NCBI RefSeq assembly: GCF_904846035.1 | Contig: NZ_CAJGYT010000001.1 | Coordinates: forward strand, 2,604,001 to 2,668,000 | Length of the DNA: 64,000 nt | Direction: 5' to 3' | Source: Psychrobacter aestuarii | Lineage (GTDB): Bacteria > Pseudomonadota > Gammaproteobacteria > Pseudomonadales > Moraxellaceae | Shown here: positions 18,016 to 27,657 of the stretch, one piece after another | How the letters are laid out: each line of letters starts with the position of its first letter | How positions within the stretch are numbered: position 1 is the first letter of the stretch | Made by a program: the position numbers and the translations under genes | Notes under the pieces: generated by a model | The model's database searches: none | What the model was told of the DNA's origin: nothing | The model's input: the letters and a program-made list of their open reading frames with translations, nothing else

Positions 18016-19233
18016 ATGACCGTTATCCATGAACCCATTATTACCTCATTATTAGACAATGATTTGTATAAGTTTACGATGCTACAAGCGATGCTGCACC
18101 AGTTCCCGCAGACGCACAGTGTGTATCGGTTCCGCTGCCGCAACAACCATGAGACAGCCTATCCTTTAGCCAATATCAAAGAGTCGCTAGAGCATCAGCT
18201 CGACAGCCTATGTCAGCTGCGCTTTTTGCCCGATGAGCTTGAGTATTTGCGCCGTTTGCGCTTTATCGGTTCTGATTTTGTCGACTATCTAGAGCTGTTC
18301 CAGCTCAAGCGCCGCTTTATCACCGTCAGTATCGATGCCAAGTCGCGTCTGTGTATCGATATCGAAGGTCCGATGATTCAGGCGATGTTCTTTGAAGTGT
18401 TTGTGCTCGCGATTGTCAATGAGCTGTATTACAACGCGTTGACAACCCCTGATGTACTTGCCGAAGGGCAGCGCCGCCTTGATGACAAGGCCGCCCAGCT
18501 CAAGCACTACGCCCAGATACAAGGCAAAGATGTGCCACCGTTTATTGTCGCTGATTTTGGTACCCGCCGCCGCTTTAGCAAAAGCTGGCAAGCGCATGTG
18601 GTCGATACCCTGCGTGATGCCGCGCCCAGCATCTTTGGCGGTACGTCTAACGTGTATCTGGCAAAGACGCTGAATATGACGCCTATCGGCACAATGGCGC
18701 ACGAGTTCATGCAGGCGTTTCAGGCACTCGATGTACGTTTGCGCAATTCACAAAAGGCGGCGCTTGAGGCGTGGGTACGTGAGTACCGTGGTGATTTGGG
18801 TATTGCGCTGACGGATGTGGTGGGTATGGACGCGTTTTTGCGCGATTTTGATTTGTACTTCGCCAAGCTCTTTGATGGCTTGCGTCACGACAGTGGCGAC
18901 CCGTATGTGTGGGGTGATAAGGCAATTGCCCATTACGAAACGCTCAAAATCGACCCAAAAACCAAGATTCTCACCTTTAGTGATGGGCTGGACTTGACCA
19001 AAGCATGGCAGCTGCACCAGTATTTTAAAGAGCGTATTCGTACCAGCTTTGGCATCGGCACCAACCTGACCAATGATATGGGGCTGGTGCAGATTAATAT
19101 CGTACTCAAGCTGGTCGAGTGTAACGGTCAGCCTGTGGCAAAAATCTCAGACAGCCCAGGCAAGACTATGATTAACAACGACACCTATTTGGCGTACCTG
19201 CGTCAAGTGTTTGAGTTAGATGCGCCAAAATAA
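18016..19233 (+). CDS. pncB: Nicotinate phosphoribosyltransferase
   Basis: A 405-residue cytoplasmic enzyme of NAD salvage that joins nicotinate and PRPP with ATP hydrolysis. It has [16 protein letters not shown] near the N-terminus, [13 protein letters not shown] (about 182-194), [13 protein letters not shown] with the phosphorylated His, [15 protein letters not shown], and [11 protein letters not shown]. Length and order agree with E. coli PncB (400). It ends 19 bases from xseB in convergent orientation, and a short palindrome (19246-19263) in that gap may act as a weak shared terminator. Confidence 0.96.
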   Translation: MTVIHEPIITSLLDNDLYKFTMLQAMLHQFPQTHSVYRFRCRNNHETAYPLANIKESLEHQLDSLCQLRFLPDELEYLRRLRFIGSDFVDYLELFQLKRRFITVSIDAKSRLCIDIEGPMIQAMFFEVFVLAIVNELYYNALTTPDVLAEGQRRLDDKAAQLKHYAQIQGKDVPPFIVADFGTRRRFSKSWQAHVVDTLRDAAPSIFGGTSNVYLAKTLNMTPIGTMAHEFMQAFQALDVRLRNSQKAALEAWVREYRGDLGIALTDVVGMDAFLRDFDLYFAKLFDGLRHDSGDPYVWGDKAIAHYETLKIDPKTKILTFSDGLDLTKAWQLHQYFKERIRTSFGIGTNLTNDMGLVQINIVLKLVECNGQPVAKISDSPGKTMINNDTYLAYLRQVFELDAPK

Positions 19234-19252
19234 GGCAAGCAAAAGATAAGAT

Positions 19253-19522
19253 TTATATCTTATTATTGGCAGATGCCTCGGTAGCGGTCTGAGCCTCGTC
19301 TTCTTGCGCGGCAAAGGCAGCATCCAGCGCTTCTTGTACGGCATTGATACGTGCTTCGCACACACGGTAGGCGGCGATAGACTCCTCGACCGTGGTCATC
19401 AGATTGTCAATGTCAGGGGTGTCTTGCTGCTGTAGCTCAGTGGCATTGTTTTGCAGTATCTCATATGCCGCCTTAAAGTTCTTTGGGGCGGCTTTTTTGC
19501 GTCTTTTTGGGGTGCTGCTCAT
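19253..19522 (-). CDS. xseB: Exodeoxyribonuclease VII small subunit
   Basis: An 89-residue helical protein; NFKAAYEILQ and the DTPDIDNLMTTVEESIAAYRVC stretch correspond to the XseB coiled coil that binds several copies per XseA. The N-terminus is basic (STPKRRKKAAPK). AAGGA stands 7 bases before the ATG. It follows xseA by 67 bases on the same strand, so the two subunits are likely made from one transcript. XseB is often more divergent than XseA, but context settles it. Confidence 0.9.
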   Translation of the reverse strand: MSSTPKRRKKAAPKNFKAAYEILQNNATELQQQDTPDIDNLMTTVEESIAAYRVCEARINAVQEALDAAFAAQEDEAQTATEASANNKI

Positions 19523-19589
19523 GGCAAATCCTTGTCGTAAATAAAGCGATAAACATAAATAAATGGGTCAAATAGGGCAGACCGTGCGG

Positions 19590-21098
19590 TCAGCTTGTCG
19601 TCTCGTCAGGACGGATAATGTCAGTCACGCGTGCGCGCAGCTGACCGTCTTGTAAGCGGATGGTGACGGTGTCCTCAGGCGTGACGTCATCGACACTGCT
19701 GATATAACGCGCATCGCGCTGGAGGAGGGCATAGCCTTTTTGTAATAAGTGCGTCGGCTGATGCAGTAGTACAATGTCGCGCAGGTGGCGACTGTTGGCA
19801 CGGGCGCTTGCCAGTTGCTGATAGGCGTGGGTATTTACGTGCTGCTGGGTATCGCGGATATGCTGGCGTGTGCGGCGCAGCTGCTGCTGACTGCGGTCAT
19901 GAATGTTTTGATAATGACTGCTTGAGGTGGTGCGCGCGCGCTTGAGCTGCTGGCGTGCGCTGTGCTCGGTGGTCTGCCACGCGTAGTAACAGTCTTTTTG
20001 TACGGCGGTCAGCGTACCTTGGCTGCTCGCTTGGATGTGCGCCAATGAACGCGCTGTCTGCTGGCGTGCGACATACAGCTGCTGCTGGGCTGCGTGCCAG
20101 ATTTGCGCTTGGTATTGCAAAGTCTGGTGAATGAGCGTCGATAGATGAGTGACAATCGCGGCAATCACTTTGGAGGGCGTATCAAAGCTGTGATGCGCCA
20201 CCTCATCGAGCATCACACGGTCGCGCTCGTGACCGATACCGACCCAGACGGGCATCGGCAGCTCAGCGACCAACGCGGCAAGCTCGTAGTCATTTAGGTA
20301 CGCCAAATCACCCACCGCGCCGCCGCCGCGAATAATCACCAACAAATCAGGAGCGCACGCATGGCTTGCGGCAAACTGCTGCTGCGCGCTGATGATGGCT
20401 TGGCGTATCTCAGCATGCGCGTGATTGCCCTGAAAAGTGGCGTGATGGTAATGAAACTGACACGCCCCGTGGCGCATCAGCCTGTCGGCATCGGCACGAA
20501 AATCGCCCAGACCCGCCGCTTTTTCAGGGGCAATGACGAGGACATGCTCGATATCAAAGGGGGCGGGCAGCGCTTTATTACGCTCAAGCAAACCCTCACC
20601 CGATAGGCGCTCCAAAATCGCCGCGTACTGCTGCGCCAAATCGCCTAGAGTATAGCTGGGGTCAATGTCTTCGATGTTTAAAGAAAAGCCGTACTGTGGA
20701 TGAAAGCGCGCCGATACCTTTAATAATACCGTCAAATCGCGCGCCAAAGTCATGCCTGCACCGCGCTCGAATTTTTGTAGTACGCGCGGGGCAAGTGAGC
20801 GCCACAGCGTCCCGCGGCAGCTGGCGACCACTTTGCCAGCATCGTCTTTTTCTGCCAGCTCAAAATAATAATGCCCGCCCTTGCTCGATAAGTTGCGAAT
20901 CTCTGCCTTGACCCACACGCGGTGGTCAAAGGTCTGTTTGATGACCATATCGACCGCTGACAAATAGTCGCTCAAGCGCAGCACCGTATCCTCTAGCGCA
21001 TGCTCCATGGCGGACAGCTCGCCTTGTAATGCCGAGACATCATGCATGCTGTCAGTTGCGGGGTGGTCTGTGAGCTGGTTGAGATTCGGTTTGCGCAT
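19590..21098 (-). CDS. xseA: Exodeoxyribonuclease VII large subunit
   Basis: A 502-residue nuclease subunit that degrades single-stranded DNA from both ends. The OB-fold (about 35-125) has VWVKAEIRNLSSKGGHYYF. The catalytic core has LLVIIRGGGAVGDLAYLNDYELA and VWVGIGHERDRVMLDEVAHH followed by FDTPSKVIAAI. A long Gln/Ala/His-rich coiled coil (about 320-450) carries the XseB sites. The frame is open to 21161; ATGs at 21119 and 21098 are both possible with weak ribosome sites, and I chose 21098 (MRKPNLNQ). xseB follows. Confidence 0.94.
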   Translation of the reverse strand: MRKPNLNQLTDHPATDSMHDVSALQGELSAMEHALEDTVLRLSDYLSAVDMVIKQTFDHRVWVKAEIRNLSSKGGHYYFELAEKDDAGKVVASCRGTLWRSLAPRVLQKFERGAGMTLARDLTVLLKVSARFHPQYGFSLNIEDIDPSYTLGDLAQQYAAILERLSGEGLLERNKALPAPFDIEHVLVIAPEKAAGLGDFRADADRLMRHGACQFHYHHATFQGNHAHAEIRQAIISAQQQFAASHACAPDLLVIIRGGGAVGDLAYLNDYELAALVAELPMPVWVGIGHERDRVMLDEVAHHSFDTPSKVIAAIVTHLSTLIHQTLQYQAQIWHAAQQQLYVARQQTARSLAHIQASSQGTLTAVQKDCYYAWQTTEHSARQQLKRARTTSSSHYQNIHDRSQQQLRRTRQHIRDTQQHVNTHAYQQLASARANSRHLRDIVLLHQPTHLLQKGYALLQRDARYISSVDDVTPEDTVTIRLQDGQLRARVTDIIRPDETTS

Positions 21099-21188
21099 AG
21101 TACGGTGTCTGTGTGCCATAAAAAGCATAAGATAGCATAGCCGCTCATAAACGCCAGCCATTCGCGCAAAATCTATACCAAAGTCGCC

Positions 21189-21226
21189 AAAAAAATACCG
21201 CAGCTTAATGGCATAAGCGGCGGTAT
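21189..21226 (-). terminator. Probable terminator of the small lipoprotein gene
   Basis: ATACCGC (21195-21201) pairs with GCGGTAT (21220-21226) around an 18-base loop. Read leftward, a run of T (complement of 21189-21195) follows. The stem core is the same as in the ppa terminator. Confidence 0.6.
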
Positions 21227-21257
21227 GTCTTTTAAATCGTTAAGTGATGTCTCTGAA

Positions 21258-21644
21258 TTACTGACAACGGAAGCTGACGGTATATTCATAATCGTCATCA
21301 CGCGATAAATTTGGTGAGCCTGTCCCAAAGATTGTGCCGACCACCGCGCCGACTTGTCCAACCACGCGTCCTGTACGCTCATCGAGCAGGCCGTTATATT
21401 TGACTTCATCATCGAGTACGATGACTTGACGTGAGCCACACGTTTTTTTGGCACTCTCAAGCGCATTTTCTTGGGCGCGGACTTTGGTTGAGGCGATGCC
21501 TGTGGTCTCATAGGTTGAGTTGGCGCGCTGAATCACAGGTGATGAGGGCGTGCTCTGGCAAGCACTGAGCAGCAATGCCCCTGCCAAAATACCAACGCTA
21601 GCGATGGGCTTGTTCCATAAGCGGTTGTTTTTACTTGGTGTCAT
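21258..21644 (-). CDS. Small outer-membrane lipoprotein of unknown function
   Basis: A 128-residue protein with a lipoprotein signal: KPIASVGILAGALLLSAC, with lipidated Cys29. The next residue is Gln, so sorting to the outer membrane is expected. The mature part begins Ser/Thr-rich, has a central Gly/Val-rich stretch (VVGQVGAVVGTIFGTGSP) like glycine-zipper segments of small envelope lipoproteins, and two further cysteines (CGSRQVIV and the terminal RCQ) that may form a disulfide. AGGA stands 8 bases before the ATG. It is a single-gene unit with its own terminator. Confidence 0.8.
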   Translation of the reverse strand: MTPSKNNRLWNKPIASVGILAGALLLSACQSTPSSPVIQRANSTYETTGIASTKVRAQENALESAKKTCGSRQVIVLDDEVKYNGLLDERTGRVVGQVGAVVGTIFGTGSPNLSRDDDYEYTVSFRCQ

Positions 21645-21912
21645 AACACTGTCCTAAACGGTCTGTAAAAAGGATAGCTTACTGTAACGTATGCCGATTT
21701 AAAGCGTCTACAGGGTTATTGTGTGCGCTGTTACGACAATGTTTCGAGTTTAAGTGTTCATCAAAAAGTGCGATTAAGCAAAAAACTCGCCATTATCAAA
21801 AGCCAAAACCTCAAACACACGACAAAACCCAGTCAATACACAGCAAATGACTTGAAATATAAACCATATCTAGGATAATTGGTTTATCCATTTTTATACA
21901 GATACGAGAGTT

Positions 21913-22563
21913 ATGCCTTTAATTCCTGCCCCTGCTGGCGTGCTAGAAGTCGATGCGCTCTGGCAACACGACAATCCCAACGACCCAGCCACCGATACCG
22001 TTGCCTTACTTTGTCACCCAAACCCCTTATTTGCGGGTACGATGAACAATAAAGTCGTGACCACCATGTACCGTTTTGCCCGCGACAGTGGTATGCATGT
22101 GGTGCGTTTTAACTTTCGCGGCGTGGGGCAGTCGACAGGCGAGCATGACTATGCAGAAGGCGAAATTGTTGATGCCATGACCGTGCTACAATGGATTGCT
22201 ACTCAAAGCAGCGCCCGAAAACTGTGGCTCGGCGGCTTTTCATTTGGCGGCTATGTGACCGCGCGGGTGGCTGAGCAGATGCTGACCGCTGCCCACATTT
22301 GGGGGTTGGATGATTTTGAGTTGCAGCGTGTCGCGCTGATTGCGCCGTCTGTTGAAAAAAACAACAGCGAGGATTTGAGCTTACCGACTGCGGACACGTT
22401 CCAGATTTATGGCGATGCCGATGAGGTGATTGCGCCTGAGAGTATGCGGGTTTTCGCGGAGCGTATGGGCATCACCACCAGCATTGTCGAGGGCGCAGGG
22501 CACTTTTTTCACGGGCGTTTGCCTGAGCTAAAGTCGCTTTTAGAAAGCCACAGCGCCTCTTGA
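21913..22563 (+). CDS. Alpha/beta hydrolase, COG2945-like
   Basis: A 216-residue hydrolase without signal peptide. The fold markers are ALLCHPNPLFAGTMNNKVV, FNFRGVGQSTG, the nucleophile elbow LGGFSFGGYVTARV (Ser at about 109), the acid in YGDADEVI, and the base in GAGHFFHGRL. This combination is typical of the small dienelactone-hydrolase-like family COG2945, whose natural substrates are unknown. It lies alone between the lipoprotein gene and zapE, and a 250-bp AT-rich gap precedes it. Confidence 0.85.
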   Translation: MPLIPAPAGVLEVDALWQHDNPNDPATDTVALLCHPNPLFAGTMNNKVVTTMYRFARDSGMHVVRFNFRGVGQSTGEHDYAEGEIVDAMTVLQWIATQSSARKLWLGGFSFGGYVTARVAEQMLTAAHIWGLDDFELQRVALIAPSVEKNNSEDLSLPTADTFQIYGDADEVIAPESMRVFAERMGITTSIVEGAGHFFHGRLPELKSLLESHSAS

Positions 22564-22699
22564 GCGTTTTGTGTGCCGCGCTTTAATCTATCAGCGCACC
22601 TGTATGCAGTGGCGTGCTGGCGCGCGCCTTGCTGATGCCTTGATGTGAGCGCGGCGGCAGGCGCAGCACGATGTTTTTTTATTCACCCTTTGACCAACA

Positions 22700-23806
22700 A
22701 TGAGTCAGCGTATGAAACTATCCCCTTTGCAGCGTTACGAAGCCGCCATCAGTACCGATGAGTTCACCCGTGACGAGCAGCAATACCAAGCCATGGCGTA
22801 CCTTGACACGCTATACCACGAGCTAAAACAAAACGCGCAGCAAAAAAAGGGCTTTTTTGGGTTTTTAAAAGCCAAGCCGCAAGCGCCGAAAGGTCTGTAC
22901 ATGTGGGGCGGGGTAGGACGCGGTAAGACGTGGATGATGGACATGTTTTACAACTCGCTCGATATTGAGCGCAAGACACGTCAGCACTTTCATCATTTTA
23001 TGAAGCGCGTGCATCATGAGTTGAATAAACTACAAGGACAAAGCGACCCGCTAGAAAAGGTCGCGGACATCATTCACCAAGAGTCGGTGGTGATTTGTTT
23101 TGATGAGTTTTTTGTGTCCAATGTGTCAGACGCGATGATTTTGGGCGACTTATTTACCATGCTCTTTGAGCGCGGGGTGACCTTGGTCGCCACTTCAAAC
23201 ATTGAGCCTGCAGGACTCTACAAAGACGGTCTGCACCGTGACCGCTTTTTGCCTGCCATCAAAGAGGTCGAAGCGCACACGCAAGTGATGAATATCGACT
23301 CAGGTATTGACTATCGTCTGCGCGTCTTGCAGCAGGCTGAGCTCTACAAATACCCACTGACCAAAGAAAACCATCACTGGCTTGCCAACCGCTTTGCCAG
23401 CCTGAGCAATAACCTAAAAATCAGCCGTGAGCCGATTACGGTTAATGGGCGCGAGATTAAAATCAATGCGCGTACCGAGACCATCTTGTTTTGTGAGTTT
23501 CGCCATCTGTGTATGGATGCCCGCTCGGCGGCGGATTTTATTGAGATTGCCCATTGCTACAGTACGGTGATGGTGGACAATGTGCCCGCGCTTGATGACG
23601 ACTTTCGTGACCCGACCCGACGCTTTATTTATCTGGTCGATGAGTTTTATGACCGCAAGGTAAAACTGCTGGTACGCGCTGAGCAGTCGATTCTTGAGCT
23701 GTATCAAGGCGAAAAACTGGCGTTTGAGATTGAGCGTACCCGTTCGCGCTTATTAGAAATGCAGTCTGAGGAATACCTCAAAATGCCGCACCATCTGGAT
23801 GACTGA
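22700..23806 (+). CDS. zapE: Cell division ATPase ZapE (AFG1-like)
   Basis: A 368-residue P-loop ATPase. Walker A is GGVGRGKTWMMDMF (about 72-85), Walker B is VVICFDEFFVSNVSDAMILG (about 131-150), and SNIEPAGLYKDGLHRDRFLPAI is the AFG1 family signature. In E. coli ZapE binds FtsZ and destabilises its rings late in division, especially under stress. The N-terminus LSPLQRYEAAIS is also conserved. Either ATG (22700 or 22712) could start it. The nitroreductase gene follows with about 50 bases between. Confidence 0.94.
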   Translation: MSQRMKLSPLQRYEAAISTDEFTRDEQQYQAMAYLDTLYHELKQNAQQKKGFFGFLKAKPQAPKGLYMWGGVGRGKTWMMDMFYNSLDIERKTRQHFHHFMKRVHHELNKLQGQSDPLEKVADIIHQESVVICFDEFFVSNVSDAMILGDLFTMLFERGVTLVATSNIEPAGLYKDGLHRDRFLPAIKEVEAHTQVMNIDSGIDYRLRVLQQAELYKYPLTKENHHWLANRFASLSNNLKISREPITVNGREIKINARTETILFCEFRHLCMDARSAADFIEIAHCYSTVMVDNVPALDDDFRDPTRRFIYLVDEFYDRKVKLLVRAEQSILELYQGEKLAFEIERTRSRLLEMQSEEYLKMPHHLDD

Positions 23807-23858
23807 GCGCCAAGACTTAGCATACCTGCCCACCACAGAGAATCATGAGGATATTTTT

Positions 23859-24467
23859 ATGAGCCAAACGGACGCCCCAAACAGCACGGTCACGGACGAG
23901 CAAGTCATTAATTGGATAAAATCCAGACGCAGTATTGGCAACCTAAATATCCCTGCTCCCAACCACGCGCAAATCACCGCCGCGATTGAATGCGCTGCCA
24001 CCGCCCCCGACCACAAAAAGCTGCAGCCATGGCGCTTTATCGTGACCGAAGGCAATGCCCGTCACCGCTTGGGTGATGCTTTGCTGGCGGCAGCTGAAGC
24101 CAAAGCGCACGCAGAAGGCACGAGCCTCTCGGACAAAGAGCGCAGCAAAACCAAAAACATGCCGCTACGTGCGCCCGTCATCATTACGGTCGTCACCCAA
24201 ATGCAAGCGCACAAAAAAGTTCCGCCATTTGAGCAGCTACTGAGTGCAGGCGCGGCGGTGCAAAATCTGATTTTGGCGTTAAAAGCGCAAGGTTTTAGCA
24301 CCGTATGGCGCACGGGACTGCTGTGTAATGAGCCTGCCGTCAAAGCGTACTTTGGCGTAAGCGAGCAAGACTACGTGACCGCGTTCGTGTATACCGGCAG
24401 CAGCCACTGTGATATGCCCGTGCGCGAAGCTATGGATGTCGAGGAATTGCTGCGTTTTGACTCTTAA
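23859..24467 (+). CDS. Nitroreductase family protein, YdjA-like
   Basis: A 202-residue flavin oxidoreductase. IKSRRSIGNLNIPAPNHAQI matches the FMN phosphate-binding start, followed by APDHKKLQPWRFIVTEG and a C-terminal GFSTVWRTGLLCNEPAVKAYFG. The short length and these motifs point to the YdjA branch, which reduces nitroaromatics poorly and has no settled role. GAGGA stands 8 bases before the ATG at 23859; an upstream extension to 23799 overlaps zapE and is not used. It may be co-transcribed with zapE. Confidence 0.86.
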   Translation: MSQTDAPNSTVTDEQVINWIKSRRSIGNLNIPAPNHAQITAAIECAATAPDHKKLQPWRFIVTEGNARHRLGDALLAAAEAKAHAEGTSLSDKERSKTKNMPLRAPVIITVVTQMQAHKKVPPFEQLLSAGAAVQNLILALKAQGFSTVWRTGLLCNEPAVKAYFGVSEQDYVTAFVYTGSSHCDMPVREAMDVEELLRFDS

Positions 24468-24591
24468 CAAGACCAGCAGTAGGGCGGTGGCAACGGATAT
24501 GCCAAAGCCCACCTCGCACCAATAAACACAACAGACAGGCATTTTGCCCCCAGAATTGACCCTTTATAGTGAATAATACGGATATACGGAT

Positions 24592-25914
24592 ATGACAAAC
24601 GCAAAAAAGACCAACAAAGACGCTGCCAAAAAAGCCGATGCGAGCGCTGAGGCCAAGTCAAAAGCCGCCGCAAAGAGCAGCGCAGACAAGCAAAATGGGC
24701 TATTGGCTGGCATCATCGGGCGCGCTGCCAAAACCGCACGCCCACGGCGCAAACTTGACCCAAGTGCGGTTGCGGTCGATGTGGTCAAAAACATGCCGCA
24801 GCTGCCAAAAGACCCCACCAAGCTGCGCCTTGCTGTATTGGGCGGCGGCAGCTTTGGTACCGCGATGGCAAACCTTGCGGCAAAAAATGGCTGTGACACC
24901 ACGCTATGGGTCAGAAACAAACGCACGGTCAAATCTATGGCCAAGCTGCATATGAACAAAAAATACCTGCCAGGGCACAAGCTGGATGAACGCCTGCACT
25001 ACAGCCATGATTTGGCAGCAGCGATTAAAGACAAAGACATCATCTTTTTGGCCGTGCCCAGCATGGCATTTCGCCAAACCCTCAAAAACATCAAGCCCTT
25101 TATCACAGGGCAGGCGCTGGTGTCCTTGACCAAAGGTATGGAAAAAGATACCTTTGCCTTGATGAGTGACATCATCCGCGAAGAGTTGCCTGAGGTCAAT
25201 TTTGGGGTCATGTCAGGACCCAATCTAGCGGTTGAGATTATGCAAAACATGCCCTCAGCCACCGTCATCGCCAGCGACTCAGAGCCGCTGCGTCACGCGG
25301 TACAAGCCGCCTTACACAGTGCGTTTTTTCGCGTGTTTGCCAGTGATGACATTCGCGGGGTGGAGCTTGGCGGCGCGCTCAAAAACATCTATGCCATTGC
25401 CATGGGCATGGCTGCAGCCTACGATGTGGGTGAAAACACCAAAGCCATGCTCTTGACCCGCGCGCTGGCTGAAATGAGCCGCTTTGGGGTTGAGACAGGC
25501 GCCAATCCCTTGACCTTCTTGGGGCTTTCAGGCGTCGGTGACTTGTACGCCACTTGCGGTTCAGAGCTGAGCCGCAACTACCGCATTGGCAATATGCTTG
25601 GTCGCGGTATGAGCATTGATGCGGCGGTCAAAAAGCTGGGACAGACCGCAGAAGGCGTCAACACCATTCAGCAAGTCCATGAAAAAGCGAGCAAAGATGG
25701 CATTTACATGCCCATCACCCATGCATTGTACGCGGTCATCTATGAAGACAAAGCCGCGCTCGGTGTGGCGCTAAACTTGATGGAAGCGGGCTTTCGTAGC
25801 GATGTCGAGTTCGTCATGCCGCACGACCACAGCAACGCCGCTTTGCGCGCGCAAATGCAAGCCGCGCAAGCAGAGCGCACCGACTCGCCGACGAGCAGCA
25901 AAGCGTCCAAATAG
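24592..25914 (+). CDS. gpsA: Glycerol-3-phosphate dehydrogenase [NAD(P)+] with N-terminal extension
   Basis: A 440-residue enzyme that reduces dihydroxyacetone phosphate to sn-glycerol-3-phosphate for phospholipids. The Rossmann start LRLAVLGGGSFGTAMANLA appears only at about residue 78, so about 75 residues precede the domain; the E. coli enzyme has 339 residues. The extension is Lys/Ala/Ser/Asp-rich, then basic (ARPRRKLDPS). The core has LVSLTKGMEKDT, SGPNLAVEI, GGALKNIYAIAMGMA with the catalytic Lys, and LSGVGDLYATCGSELSRNYRIG. The tail is also Ser/Ala-rich. sixA follows after 29 bases. Confidence 0.95.
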   Translation: MTNAKKTNKDAAKKADASAEAKSKAAAKSSADKQNGLLAGIIGRAAKTARPRRKLDPSAVAVDVVKNMPQLPKDPTKLRLAVLGGGSFGTAMANLAAKNGCDTTLWVRNKRTVKSMAKLHMNKKYLPGHKLDERLHYSHDLAAAIKDKDIIFLAVPSMAFRQTLKNIKPFITGQALVSLTKGMEKDTFALMSDIIREELPEVNFGVMSGPNLAVEIMQNMPSATVIASDSEPLRHAVQAALHSAFFRVFASDDIRGVELGGALKNIYAIAMGMAAAYDVGENTKAMLLTRALAEMSRFGVETGANPLTFLGLSGVGDLYATCGSELSRNYRIGNMLGRGMSIDAAVKKLGQTAEGVNTIQQVHEKASKDGIYMPITHALYAVIYEDKAALGVALNLMEAGFRSDVEFVMPHDHSNAALRAQMQAAQAERTDSPTSSKASK

Positions 25915-25943
25915 CCGCATCTTAATAGATATAAGGAGTCATG

Positions 25944-26402
25944 ATGAAAATTATCTTAATGCGTCACGGACAGGCCGCGCACGATGCGCCAACCGACAGC
26001 GAGCGCCCGCTGACCACCTTTGGTGAGGCGCAAGCGCTTGAAACGGGCGAGTATTTGGCGGCGAAATACACCCCTGAGCTACTCATCGTCAGCCCCTATC
26101 TACGCGCGCAACAAAGCGCCGCAAAAGTGAGTGCCTGCTTTGACGCGCTTCCAAGCCTCACGCAAGACAACATCACGCCTGAGGACGATGCCCGCGCCGC
26201 TTTAAACACCTTGGCACAATATGATGACAATGAATGCATGGTGGTGGTCTGTCACATGTCGATAGTCGCGCATATTGCAGGTTTGCTGACAGGTGAGTAC
26301 CCAGAGTCTTTTGAGCTGGCAGAAGCGAGGGTGTTTGAGACCGATTTTGTGATGATGGGTATGGCGACCGAGTGCGACCGTTTTGTACCAACGCAGCCGT
26401 AA
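25944..26402 (+). CDS. sixA: Phosphohistidine phosphatase SixA
   Basis: A 152-residue histidine phosphatase starting MKIILMRHGQAAHDA, with the RHG motif carrying the phosphorylated His and SPYLRAQQSA and VVVCHMSIVAHIAGLL as the second Arg and His blocks. SixA removes phosphate from histidine phosphotransfer proteins; in E. coli it acts on the nitrogen PTS protein NPr. AAGGAG is 5 bases before this ATG and only 2 before the ATG at 25941, so 25944 is preferred. It lies between gpsA and gspL in a likely operon. Confidence 0.92.
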   Translation: MKIILMRHGQAAHDAPTDSERPLTTFGEAQALETGEYLAAKYTPELLIVSPYLRAQQSAAKVSACFDALPSLTQDNITPEDDARAALNTLAQYDDNECMVVVCHMSIVAHIAGLLTGEYPESFELAEARVFETDFVMMGMATECDRFVPTQP

Positions 26403-26454
26403 CGCAATAATGGCTACGGCTCACAATAAGATGATGGAATAAGGACGATATCTG

Positions 26455-27657
26455 GTGTTACAGGTTTGGTTACGTACGCAGCACAGCCCGCTACTGGTAT
26501 GGCATGTAGACGCCCAAGAGTGGCACCCTGTCGATAACTGGCAGCAGCTGCACGACATCTATGGCACGCATGGGCAAAAGGGCGTTTGCCTTTATTTTCC
26601 ATCGGCGCATGCCTTGCATGTCAGTAGCGTCCTATCGCCCGCGCAGCTCAAACAGCTGGGCGTGAGCGGTCAGCAGTATTTGTTTGAGGAGCTGTCTATC
26701 AGCGCGCCGAGCACACTGGTGGTACGCCGCAGCGCTGCAGATACAGACGCGATGCAACATTTGTACGCGCTCACCGACATCGATATTGCCGCATGGGAGC
26801 AAGGGCTGGCGTTGGTCGGGCTTCATTTGCAAGCCCTGCTGCCAGATTTTTTATTGCTGCCTGCACCTGAGCTGATGGACGGCACCGAGGTGACCCTATA
26901 TCAGGATATGGACACCACGGTCTTTCGGCAGTCGATGGCGGTGGGCGGGGCGCTCAGTTACGCGCCGCTATTGCTTGAGCAGCTGCCGACGTTGCAAAGC
27001 ATCGCGATGCTGCCAAACAGCGAAGGCATCACGCGTGACGATACGGTGCTGACAGCATTGATGCAGCTGCCCGTACAGCTGAGCGAGCGCTATGTGTCGC
27101 CCAGTCCCATCACACTGCCTGAACGCCATGCGCTGAATTTTTTTGCGAAGACACACAGCTCAGCACTGTCTCCATATCTGCGTGTGGCTTTGATGGTGGC
27201 GCTTGCCGCCTTAGTGCTACAGATGGCAACCGATGCCGCGCAGCTCTACCGCTACCACCAAGCGACCGAGGCGACCAAAGCGGCGACCGCGGAGCAGTAT
27301 CAGGCGTGGTTTCCAAACGAGCGCCTAAACCCCAAAACCAAGCTCCAAGCACAAGTACAGCCAAAACTGCGCCAAAGTGCCACCACACAGTCTGCGCACA
27401 TGACCATGCTTGCGCGGGTGTCGCCTGTGCTCAAGCAATCAGCGGTAACTGCGCAAACGCTCAACGTACAGCCCGCCGCCATTCAAATGCAGCTTATCGC
27501 GCCCAATCGCCAAAGCCTTGATGATTTGGTAGCGACGCTTGGCACGCAAGGCATCAACGCGCAATTACAACAAGTGAATGCTGCCGAAGCAGGGGCGGTG
27601 AATGGTGAGGTACAAGTGCTGATAGATACTGCAAACAATGATAAGGGCGGGGCATGA
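26455..27657 (+). CDS. gspL: Type II secretion system protein GspL
   Basis: A 400-residue bitopic inner-membrane protein. The N-terminal cytoplasmic part (about 1-235) has the actin-like fold of GspL that recruits the GspE ATPase (GVCLYFPSAHALHVSSVLSP, QYLFEELSISAPSTLVV). One membrane segment lies at about 240-260, and the periplasmic part ends in a ferredoxin-like domain. It starts with GTG; AAGGA lies 9 bases before. The last four bases overlap gspM (ATGA), a sign of translational coupling. The other gsp genes are not in this window. Confidence 0.88.
   Translation: MLQVWLRTQHSPLLVWHVDAQEWHPVDNWQQLHDIYGTHGQKGVCLYFPSAHALHVSSVLSPAQLKQLGVSGQQYLFEELSISAPSTLVVRRSAADTDAMQHLYALTDIDIAAWEQGLALVGLHLQALLPDFLLLPAPELMDGTEVTLYQDMDTTVFRQSMAVGGALSYAPLLLEQLPTLQSIAMLPNSEGITRDDTVLTALMQLPVQLSERYVSPSPITLPERHALNFFAKTHSSALSPYLRVALMVALAALVLQMATDAAQLYRYHQATEATKAATAEQYQAWFPNERLNPKTKLQAQVQPKLRQSATTQSAHMTMLARVSPVLKQSAVTAQTLNVQPAAIQMQLIAPNRQSLDDLVATLGTQGINAQLQQVNAAEAGAVNGEVQVLIDTANNDKGGA

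Noticed and set aside
19246..19263. ATAAGAT/ATCTTAT palindrome between pncB and xseB
   Set aside because: Short AT-only stem overlapping the xseB stop; too weak to call a terminator by itself.
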